A stretch of 5,084 bases of DNA from an uncultured beta proteobacterium (GTDB lineage: Bacteria; Pseudomonadota; Gammaproteobacteria; Burkholderiales; Burkholderiaceae), in assembly GCA_903938955.1 (NCBI GenBank), contig CAJAFJ010000338.1, positions 1 to 5,084 on the forward strand, written 5' to 3'. Positions within the stretch are counted from its first letter, which is position 1, and each line of letters opens with the position of its first letter. The position numbers and the translations under genes are program-made. The notes under the pieces are model-generated. The model saw only the letters and a program-made list of their open reading frames with translations, did no database searches and had not been told where the DNA came from. Positions 1 to 5,084 of the stretch are shown here, piece by piece.

Positions 1-819
1 CTGAATGACGTGCGCCTTGAACTCAACAGCTTGGGGCAGCCTGAAGAACGTGCCGCGCACCGATTGGCCCTGATTGCCTATTTTGAGCAGCATGCTGAGG
101 TGCTGGACGAAGATGCCAAGCGGCGCTTGCACAGCAACCCCCTGCGTATTCTGGACACTAAAAACCCGGCCATGCAGGCACTGGTTGAGGCCGCCCCCCG
201 ACCTCTTGATTATCTCGGGGCCGCATCTCTGGCGCATTTCAATACGCTTAAAACTATTTTGGATGCCAATGGTGTGGCCTACACCGTGAATCCTCGTTTG
301 GTTCGCGGCATGGATTATTACAACCTGACGGTGTTTGAATTCACCACCGACCGTCTGGGTTCACAGGGCACCGTGTGTGCGGGTGGTCGCTACGATTACC
401 TGGTTGAACAACTCGGTGGTAAACCTGCTCCGGCGGTGGGTTGGGCGCTTGGCGTCGACCGTGTGCTGGAACTAATCAAAGAGCAGGGCCTGGGTGTCGT
501 GGAGCCTGTGCTGGATGCCTACGCCATCGTGACAGACGTCGTTTCTTTGCCTTTGGTGCTGCAAACGTTACAGACTTTGAGGGCTTTGGGTATCAGTGTT
601 CAAATGCATACCAGCACCGACAGTGTCATGAGCAGCATGAAATCGCAATTCAAGCGGGCTGATGCAAGCAAAGCCAAATACGCGCTGATCTTCGGCGCTG
701 ATGAAGTGTCAAATCGAACCGTGACGGTGAAACCACTGCGGGCCGGTGGCGGTGAGCAAGTCACACGCGCCCTGTCCGATGTGTCCGAATGGGCGCTCAC
801 CCTACAATCTTCAAACTAA
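1..819 (+). CDS. hisS: Histidine--tRNA ligase, C-terminal part (5' truncated by window edge)
   Basis: Class II aminoacyl-tRNA synthetase that charges tRNA-His with histidine in the cytoplasm. The frame is open from base 1 ([10 protein letters not shown]), so the gene starts before the window. The 272 visible codons are about two thirds of a usual protein of roughly 425-430 residues. The HisRS-specific motif [15 protein letters not shown] lies at about 298-342, and its Arg (codon 304-306) corresponds to the catalytic Arg259 of E. coli. [18 protein letters not shown] follows at about 370-420, then motif 3, [11 protein letters not shown], at about 433-465. The C-terminal anticodon-binding domain fills about 500-790. 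The residue before the motif 3 Arg is Asp, where E. coli has Glu. The stop TAA is at 817-819, 12 bases before the next gene. The GTG at 10 is not a credible start because homology continues upstream. Identification is secure. Confidence 0.97.
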   Translation: MNDVRLELNSLGQPEERAAHRLALIAYFEQHAEVLDEDAKRRLHSNPLRILDTKNPAMQALVEAAPRPLDYLGAASLAHFNTLKTILDANGVAYTVNPRLVRGMDYYNLTVFEFTTDRLGSQGTVCAGGRYDYLVEQLGGKPAPAVGWALGVDRVLELIKEQGLGVVEPVLDAYAIVTDVVSLPLVLQTLQTLRALGISVQMHTSTDSVMSSMKSQFKRADASKAKYALIFGADEVSNRTVTVKPLRAGGGEQVTRALSDVSEWALTLQSSN

Positions 820-831
820 AAAAATACATAT

Positions 832-1557
832 ATGGCAAATCACCTCGATCTGGAAGAACAAGAACAACTCGACCAGTTGAAGCATTTTTGGAAGCAGTAT
901 GGCAACTTGATCACCTGGGCTTTAATTGCAGTGCTTGGTTTGTTTGCCAGCTGGAATTTTTACCAGTACTGGCAGCGCAGTCAGGCCAGCCAGGCCGCCG
1001 TCATGTTCGATGAAGTCGAGCGCATTGTGGCATCCGGTGATGCGGCAAAAATTGACCGTGCTTTTGAGGACATGAAATCCCGGTTTGGATCGACGACCTA
1101 TGCGCAGCAAGCAGGCCTGCTCGTCGCCAAGCAGTATTACATTGCGGGCAATGTGGACGGATCCAAGACGGCATTGACCTGGGTTGCCAGCAACGCCTCT
1201 GATCCTGGGTACCAGGCGATTGCCAAGTTGCGTTTGGCGGGTGTCTTGATGGACTCCAATGCCTATGACGCGGCGTTGACTCAACTGGACAGCAGTTTCC
1301 CTGCGGATTTTGTGGCGTTGGTGTCGGATCGACGCGGTGATATTTTCCTATTGCAGGGCAAAAAAGCAGACGCAGTTTCCGCCTACGAGAAAGCCTACAA
1401 GAATTTCGATGAACGCACTGAATACCGGCGTCTCGTCGAGGTTAAATTGAACTCTCTCGGCATTGATCCTCTGGCGACTGCAAGTCACAGTGTCGACGTC
1501 AAAAATACGGGAACGATGCCTGCAGTCGTTTCTTCTGCAGCAGAAGGTAGCAAGTGA
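832..1557 (+). CDS. yfgM: YfgM-like tetratricopeptide inner-membrane protein
   Basis: A 241-residue protein of the YfgM/TPR_21 type. In E. coli, YfgM is an ancillary SecYEG translocon subunit that works with PpiD; the same role here is inferred. A charged cytoplasmic N-terminus (MANHLDLEEQEQLDQLKHFW) precedes a single transmembrane segment at about residues 25-44 (ITWALIAVLGLFASW). The Ala/Tyr/Leu-rich helical TPR-like region (about 50-205) should therefore be periplasmic. One repeat-like unit is DIFLLQGKKADAVSAYEKAY. The last 30 residues are Ser/Ala/Val-rich and look disordered. The ATG at 832 is chosen because the N-terminus fits the family, although the A-rich bases before it hold no clear Shine-Dalgarno. 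The place between hisS and bamB is the conserved one for this family. Its last codon and stop overlap the bamB start, suggesting translational coupling. Confidence 0.9.
   Translation: MANHLDLEEQEQLDQLKHFWKQYGNLITWALIAVLGLFASWNFYQYWQRSQASQAAVMFDEVERIVASGDAAKIDRAFEDMKSRFGSTTYAQQAGLLVAKQYYIAGNVDGSKTALTWVASNASDPGYQAIAKLRLAGVLMDSNAYDAALTQLDSSFPADFVALVSDRRGDIFLLQGKKADAVSAYEKAYKNFDERTEYRRLVEVKLNSLGIDPLATASHSVDVKNTGTMPAVVSSAAEGSK
1543..1547 (+). promoter_or_regulatory. Ribosome binding site of bamB inside yfgM
   Basis: GAAGG lies in the last codons of yfgM, six bases before the GTG at 1554. This favours GTG 1554 over the in-frame ATG codons at 1563 and 1566, which would sit 15 and 18 bases from the motif. 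Confidence 0.6.
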
Positions 1558-2693
1558 AAAAAATGATGCGTTACTCCGCCGTCACCCGGCTTGCATTGGG
1601 GTGCTTTGTTACCGCTTTCATCGTGGGTTGTTCCAGCACGCCAGAGAAACCAAAGCCCTTGGACTTAGGCGCTAACCCTGGTTTACTGGGGGTGCAATTG
1701 GCCTGGACTGCAAAAATTGGACAGGTTGACTTTCCTCTTGACATCAAAGTTGACGGCAATCGCGTGGCTGTTGCGGGTGCCACGGGCGAGGTGGCCTCGT
1801 TTGACGCGGGTACCGGTGCTGAGCTGTGGCGTGCCAACCTGGGCACTCCGATTTCTGCCGGGGTAGGTAGCGATGGACGTTTTGTTGCCGTGGTGACGCG
1901 GGCGAATGACTTGGTCACTCTGGATGGTGGTCGTGAGCTCTGGCGTCAAAAGGTGCCAGCCCAGGTGTATACCGCACCGTTGGTGGCAGGCGGGCGTGTT
2001 TTTGTCTTGGCCGCTGATCGTTCCGTCTCTGCTTTTGATGTTCAGACCGGGCGCAAGCTCTGGAATCAACAGCGTCCAGGCGAATCCTTGGTGCTGCGTC
2101 AATCTGGTGTTTTATTGGCTGTTGGCGATACGCTGGTCGCTGGTTTGGGCGGCAAACTTGGCGGTCTCAATCCTTTGAATGGATCAAGCCGTTGGGAGGC
2201 CCCTATCGCTTCACCACGCGGAACCAACGATATTGAGCGCTTGGTTGATCTCGTCGGCCATGTGAGCCGCGAGGGCGAAGTCGTCTGTGCCCGCGCCTTC
2301 CAGGCTGCTGTGGGTTGTGTTGATGCCGCGCGCGGCACCGTGCTGTGGAGCAAGCCCGCCGATGGTTTCGTGGGTGTGCATGGAGACAGTCAACGTGTAT
2401 ACGGCGTCGAAGGTGACGGAAAAATCGTCGCCTGGAATCGTCAGAACGGTGAACGTGATTGGGTGATCGAGCGTCTGCGGTATCGTAAATTGACTTCCCC
2501 CCTGGTCGTGGGACGGTCTGTTGCCGTGGGTGATGAGGCTGGACTGGTGCATTTGCTATCTCGTGCAGATGGCTCAGCGCTCACAAGAATTTCCACTGAT
2601 GGATCAGCCGTTGCGGCTACCCCGGTGTTGGCTGGCAGTACGCTGGTTGTTGTCACCCGCAATGGTGGTGTTTTCGGCTTTAAGCCAGAGTAA
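1554..2693 (+). CDS. bamB: Outer membrane protein assembly factor BamB (lipoprotein)
   Basis: Lipoprotein of the BAM complex. It binds BamA and helps fold beta-barrel proteins into the outer membrane, acting from the periplasmic face. The 379 residues compare with about 392 in E. coli. The N-terminus has basic residues (KKMMR), a hydrophobic stretch and a lipobox FIVGC, with the lipidated Cys at residue 26 followed by [12 protein letters not shown]-like beta-propeller blade signatures recur at about residues 83 ([10 protein letters not shown]), 161 ([10 protein letters not shown]), 205 ([10 protein letters not shown]), 256 ([10 protein letters not shown]), 294 ([10 protein letters not shown]) and 335 ([10 protein letters not shown]), consistent with an eight-bladed propeller of degenerate repeats. 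The GTG start overlaps the yfgM TGA in a GTGA tetranucleotide. Starts at ATG 1563 or 1566 would keep the signal peptide but lose the two Lys. The neighbours yfgM and der match the conserved gene order. Confidence 0.95.
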   Translation: MKKMMRYSAVTRLALGCFVTAFIVGCSSTPEKPKPLDLGANPGLLGVQLAWTAKIGQVDFPLDIKVDGNRVAVAGATGEVASFDAGTGAELWRANLGTPISAGVGSDGRFVAVVTRANDLVTLDGGRELWRQKVPAQVYTAPLVAGGRVFVLAADRSVSAFDVQTGRKLWNQQRPGESLVLRQSGVLLAVGDTLVAGLGGKLGGLNPLNGSSRWEAPIASPRGTNDIERLVDLVGHVSREGEVVCARAFQAAVGCVDAARGTVLWSKPADGFVGVHGDSQRVYGVEGDGKIVAWNRQNGERDWVIERLRYRKLTSPLVVGRSVAVGDEAGLVHLLSRADGSALTRISTDGSAVAATPVLAGSTLVVVTRNGGVFGFKPE

Positions 2694-2710
2694 GTGTTGG
2701 ACTCCATTTA

Positions 2711-4051
2711 ATGAAACCAGTTTTGGCCCTTGTTGGTCGCCCTAATGTTGGTAAATCAACACTCTTCAATCGCTTGACCAAATCGCGTGACGCGATCGTG
2801 GCCGATTTTGCGGGTCTCACCCGTGATCGTCACTACGGAAACGGAAAACTGGGAAAACACGAATTCATCGCGATTGATACCGGTGGTTTCGAGCCTGATG
2901 CCAGCAGTGGTATTTTCAAGGAAATGGCCAAGCAAACGCGCCAGGCTGTGGCGGAAGCGGACGTTGTGATTTTTGTCGTTGATGCCCGCGAAGGCATCTC
3001 GGCACAGGACCATGAAATTGCGAAATACCTTCGTCGTCTCGGCAAGCCCTGTGTGCTGGCTGCCAACAAGTCTGAAGGCATGCTGGCCGGTGCCCAATTG
3101 GTCGAGTTCTTTGAACTCGGTCTGGGTCAGGTTCACGCTGTATCCGCCGCACACGGCCAAGGGATTCATACCTTGCTGGAGCTGGCGTTTGAGCCCTTGC
3201 ATCTGGAGGAGCCGGATGACGCGGAAGAAGAGCGTGAGCCAGGCATCATCAAGCTGGCAGTTGCGGGTCGTCCCAATGTGGGCAAATCGACGCTGATCAA
3301 CACCTGGTTGGGCGAAGAGCGGCTGGTGGCCTTTGACTTGCCGGGTACGACTCGCGATGCGATTTCAGTGCCATTTGAGCGCAATGGTCAAAAATTTGAG
3401 CTGGTGGATACGGCTGGCCTGCGCCGTAAAGGCAAGATTTTTGAGGCCATCGAAAAGTTCTCGGTGGTCAAGACATTGCAGGCGATTGAATCCTCCAACG
3501 TCGTGTTGCTGCTGATTGATGCCACCCAAGGTGTGACGGACCAAGATGCGCATATTGCGGGCTATATTCTTGAAAATGGCCGGGCCGTTGTGCTGGCCGT
3601 GAATAAGTGGGATGCGATTGACGAATACCAGCGTGAGCTTGTTAAGCGTTCCATTGAGACCCGCTTGCCGTTCTTGAAATTCGCCACCCTGCATTTGATT
3701 TCCGCCACGAAAAGACAGGGCCTGGGCCCGCTCTGGGGTTCCATTGCGCAGGCGTACAAAGCGGCCAATTGCAAGATGTCAACACCGATCTTGACGCGTT
3801 TGTTGCTTGAAGCGGTTCAGTTCCAGAGTCCGAAGCGCTCGGGCATGTACCGTCCCAAGTTGCGCTATGCGCACCAGGGTGGCATGAACCCTCCGGTCAT
3901 CATTATTCACGGCAATTCGCTTGAGCATGTGACGGATTCCTATAAGCGCTTTCTCGAAGGCCGGTTTCGAAAAGAATTCGATTTGGTCGGCACACCGATG
4001 CGAATTGAGTTCAAGACGTCGGCTAATCCCTTCGCGGACAAAGCCGCTTAA
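2711..4051 (+). CDS. der: Ribosome biogenesis GTPase Der (EngA)
   Basis: Essential double-GTPase that acts in maturation of the 50S ribosomal subunit. The 446 residues contain two consecutive GTPase domains and a KH-like domain. Domain 1 has the P-loop GRPNVGKST (9-17), DTGG (56-59) and, at the G4 position, NKSE (119-122) instead of NKxD. An acidic linker follows (about 165-177). Domain 2 has GRPNVGKST (186-194), PGTTRD (211-216), DTAG (233-236), NKWD (298-301) and SAT (331-333). The KH-like domain runs from about 353 to 440 ([16 protein letters not shown], then IIIHGN). The protein ends at NPFADKAA and lacks the long Lys-rich tail of E. coli Der (490 residues); I believe this is usual in betaproteobacteria. 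The start lies 17 bases after bamB with only a weak upstream GGA, so it is probably in the same transcript. Confidence 0.97.
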   Translation: MKPVLALVGRPNVGKSTLFNRLTKSRDAIVADFAGLTRDRHYGNGKLGKHEFIAIDTGGFEPDASSGIFKEMAKQTRQAVAEADVVIFVVDAREGISAQDHEIAKYLRRLGKPCVLAANKSEGMLAGAQLVEFFELGLGQVHAVSAAHGQGIHTLLELAFEPLHLEEPDDAEEEREPGIIKLAVAGRPNVGKSTLINTWLGEERLVAFDLPGTTRDAISVPFERNGQKFELVDTAGLRRKGKIFEAIEKFSVVKTLQAIESSNVVLLLIDATQGVTDQDAHIAGYILENGRAVVLAVNKWDAIDEYQRELVKRSIETRLPFLKFATLHLISATKRQGLGPLWGSIAQAYKAANCKMSTPILTRLLLEAVQFQSPKRSGMYRPKLRYAHQGGMNPPVIIIHGNSLEHVTDSYKRFLEGRFRKEFDLVGTPMRIEFKTSANPFADKAA

Positions 4052-4070
4052 TTAAAAGCTTTGCGAATTT

Positions 4071-4098
4071 CGTATCTTTATACGGCTTTGCAAAAGCC
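4071..4098 (+). repeat. Two adjacent small hairpins after der
   Basis: The first is CGTAT-CTTT-ATACG (4071-4084), with a perfect 5-bp stem and a 4-base loop. The second is GGCTTT-GCA-AAAGCC (4084-4098), with a perfect 6-bp stem and a 3-base loop. They share base 4084, so both cannot form completely at once. They may mark or protect the der mRNA 3' end. The bases after the second hairpin (TGACGGG) are not T-rich, so this is not a standard Rho-independent terminator. Confidence 0.4.
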
Positions 4099-4121
4099 TG
4101 ACGGGCGAAGTCACTTGGCTG

Positions 4122-4130
4122 TGGTATCGT
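4122..4130 (+). promoter_or_regulatory. Possible sigma-70 extended -10 promoter for hfq
   Basis: TGGTATCGT matches the TGn extended element followed by a TATAAT-like hexamer at 4 of 6 bases, including the important first T, second A and last T. No good -35 lies 16-18 bases upstream; CTGACG at 4098-4103 is 21 bases away. Transcription would start near 4137 and give a leader of roughly 35 bases. TTTAAT at 4143-4148 is an alternative -10. hfq commonly has its own promoter, but the exact site here is a guess by eye. Confidence 0.3.
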
Positions 4131-4160
4131 CCAACCTCTTTTTTTAATCTTCTTAAACAC

Positions 4161-4165
4161 GGAGA
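4161..4165 (+). promoter_or_regulatory. Ribosome binding site of hfq
   Basis: GGAGA lies five bases before the GTG at 4171 and is one of the clearest Shine-Dalgarno sequences in the window. It supports the GTG as the hfq start. Confidence 0.75.
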
Positions 4166-4170
4166 ATATC

Positions 4171-4419
4171 GTGAGCAACAAAGGTCAGTTACTTCAAGAT
4201 CCATTTCTGAACGCTCTGCGTCGGGAACATGTGCCAGTTTCAATTTACTTGGTCAACGGTATCAAGCTGCAAGGGCAGATTGAGTCTTTTGATCAATACG
4301 TTGTGTTGCTTCGCAACACCGTGACTCAAATGGTTTACAAACACGCCATCTCGACCATCGTGCCGGGACGCGCTGTGAATTTTGCAACCGGTGAGGGTGA
4401 CGAGCCTGCAGCCGCCTAA
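4171..4419 (+). CDS. hfq: RNA chaperone Hfq
   Basis: Hexameric Sm-like protein that pairs small RNAs with mRNAs and affects RNA stability and translation. The 82 residues comprise the conserved core and a short tail. Visible features are QDPFLNAL at the N-terminal helix (proximal-face Gln9), the rim patch N14 with RREH (17-20), Sm1 with Y26, K32 and GQIESFDQY (35-43), and Sm2 with YKHAIS (56-61) whose Y-K-H form the U-binding proximal pocket. The C-terminal tail (about 66-82) is short and ends in an acidic tip, [10 protein letters not shown]. coli Hfq has 102 residues. The start is GTG, confirmed by the Shine-Dalgarno and by the family N-terminus MSNKGQLL. The gene is followed at once, probably with overlap, by hflX, as in many proteobacteria. 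Confidence 0.98.
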   Translation: MSNKGQLLQDPFLNALRREHVPVSIYLVNGIKLQGQIESFDQYVVLLRNTVTQMVYKHAISTIVPGRAVNFATGEGDEPAAA

Positions 4420-5084
4420 GCATCCACCAACCCCGACCATTTTGGTGGGGGTTGATTTTGGATTACCTAACTTTGATGGTGAACTCGAAGAACTGGGTTT
4501 GCTGGCACAAACGGCTGGCCTAAACCCCGTTGCACGCATCACTTGCAAACGCAAGGCGCCTGACGCGGCCTTGTTTGTGGGCAGTGGCAAAGCCGATGAA
4601 ATCAAGCTGCTGGCCAATCAGCTCGGCGCCGCCGAGGTGCTGTTTGACCAAAGTCTGAGTCCCGCGCAGCAGCGAAATCTCGAACGTCAGTTAGAGTTAC
4701 CTGTCAATGATCGCACCCTGTTGATTCTTGAGATTTTCGGGCAGCGCGCGCGCAGCCACGAAGGTAAGTTGCAGGTCGAGTTGGCTCGCTTGCAATACCT
4801 CAGTACCCGCTTGGTTCGGCGTTGGTCCCACCTAGAGCGCCAGAGTGGGGGCATTGGCATGCGCGGCGGGCCGGGTGAAGCCCAGATCGAGCTTGATCGC
4901 CGCATGATCGGTGACAACATCAAAAAGATCAAAGACCGGTTAATCAAGGTCAAGCGCCAGCGTCAAACCCAACGGCGTCAGCGGGAACGACGAGACGCCT
5001 TCAATATCTCTCTCGTTGGTTACACCAACGCCGGGAAGTCAACACTGTTTAACGCGCTGGTCAAAGCCAAAACCTACGCCGCAG
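4397..5084 (+). CDS. hflX: Ribosome-splitting GTPase HflX, N-terminal part (3' truncated by window edge)
   Basis: HflX is a GTPase that binds ribosomes and separates stalled ones under stress. About 229 codons are visible. The N-terminal HflX domain begins with [10 protein letters not shown] (residues 15-24) and continues through [34 protein letters not shown] and [14 protein letters not shown] to the glycine-rich loop [11 protein letters not shown] (151-161). A basic, probably coiled linker (about 165-202) precedes the G domain, whose P-loop GYTNAGKS is at 208-215. The remaining GTPase motifs lie beyond the window. The start is uncertain. GTG 4397 gives [18 protein letters not shown] and overlaps hfq by 23 bases. 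GTG 4391, TTG 4442 and GTG 4445 are alternatives, and none has a well-spaced Shine-Dalgarno. Homology requires coding from about 4439 onward. Coupling to hfq translation is likely. Confidence 0.93.
   Translation, partial: MTSLQPPKHPPTPTILVGVDFGLPNFDGELEELGLLAQTAGLNPVARITCKRKAPDAALFVGSGKADEIKLLANQLGAAEVLFDQSLSPAQQRNLERQLELPVNDRTLLILEIFGQRARSHEGKLQVELARLQYLSTRLVRRWSHLERQSGGIGMRGGPGEAQIELDRRMIGDNIKKIKDRLIKVKRQRQTQRRQRERRDAFNISLVGYTNAGKSTLFNALVKAKTYAA
4428..4459 (+). terminator. Possible intrinsic terminator or attenuator after hfq, inside hflX
   Basis: The left arm CAACCCC (4428-4434) pairs perfectly with GGGGTTG (4448-4454). Inside it, ACCA (4436-4439) pairs with TGGT (4443-4446) around a TTT loop. 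One G-G mismatch (4435/4447) separates the two stems. ATTTT (4455-4459) follows, giving a terminator-like layout with a short T-run. It begins nine bases after the hfq stop. It lies within the hflX reading frame if hflX starts at 4397, so it would at most reduce hflX expression. CCACC (4424-4428) can alternatively pair with GGTGG (4444-4448). Confidence 0.4.

Larger units (their letters stand above)
4052..4170 (+). other. der-hfq intergenic region, 5' leader of hfq
   Basis: This is the only sizeable gap between genes in the window. It contains two small inverted repeats back to back (4071-4084 and 4084-4098), a possible extended -10 element (4122-4130), seven T in a row (4139-4145) and the hfq Shine-Dalgarno (4161-4165). 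I see no tRNA, no small open reading frame of note and no canonical intrinsic terminator for der, because no T-run directly follows either hairpin. Confidence 0.7.

Noticed and set aside
1683..2102. A 139-codon open frame on the - strand inside bamB
   Set aside because: It is antisense to a clear BamB propeller sequence, and its product is low-complexity without recognisable motifs.
2756..3202. A 148-codon open frame on the - strand inside der
   Set aside because: It is antisense to a well-conserved GTPase gene, has no recognisable domain and no ribosome site, and is explained as a shadow of der codon usage.
4058..4091. Direct repeat GCTTTGC at 4058-4064 and 4085-4091
   Set aside because: Seven bases repeated once in an AT-rich gap is easily due to chance, and no flanking element supports an attachment or insertion site.
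4115..4130. Possible sigma-54 promoter, TTGGC before hfq
   Set aside because: The GG is not followed by GC at the required 12-base distance (GT is there instead), so the -24/-12 pattern fails.
4115..4134. TTGG...CCAA inverted repeat as an operator
   Set aside because: Only four bases per arm around a 12-base centre; too weak to call a binding site.
4240..4617. A 125-codon open frame on the - strand across the hfq/hflX junction
   Set aside because: It overlaps two conserved genes on the other strand, its product (rich in Ser, Gly and Leu) resembles no family I know, and no promoter is evident.
1..5084. A novel system, island or mobile element
   Set aside because: All major reading frames are recognised housekeeping genes in conserved order on one strand, with no break, transposase, integrase, repeat array or compositional shift that I can see by eye.

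Overview
The window is an ordinary, densely packed housekeeping locus from a betaproteobacterium. Every gene lies on the + strand. The order hisS - yfgM-like - bamB - der - hfq - hflX is the classic Burkholderiales arrangement. The short Hfq that opens MSNKGQLL and the wording of the HflX glycine-rich motif ([11 protein letters not shown]) suggest Comamonadaceae or a close relative. I infer this from remembered family features, not from a search, and I cannot name a genus.

Layout: positions 1-819 are the 3' two thirds of hisS (histidyl-tRNA synthetase), cut by the window's left edge. After 12 bases comes a YfgM-like inner-membrane TPR protein (832-1557). Its stop overlaps the GTG start of bamB (1554-2693), the lipoprotein beta-propeller of the BAM outer-membrane assembly machine. 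Seventeen bases later der begins (2711-4051), encoding the double-GTPase ribosome assembly factor. A 119-base intergenic region (4052-4170) follows; it is the only real gap in the window. It holds two small hairpins, a possible extended -10 promoter, a run of seven T and the hfq ribosome binding site. hfq (4171-4419) comes next. hflX probably starts inside the hfq 3' end and runs off the right edge (4397-5084, partial).

The genes fall into two functional blocks. hisS, yfgM, bamB and der serve translation, envelope protein export and assembly, and ribosome biogenesis, and they are packed tightly enough to be one transcript. hfq and hflX serve RNA-based regulation and ribosome rescue or disassembly, and probably start a second transcription unit with its own promoter.

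I see no mobile element, CRISPR array, tRNA, rRNA, toxin-antitoxin or defence gene, and no new biological system. The points most worth a second look are regulatory: a strong interrupted hairpin followed by a short T-run at the hfq/hflX junction, lying inside the hflX reading frame; the U-rich tract beside the hfq ribosome binding site; and the uncertain hflX start.
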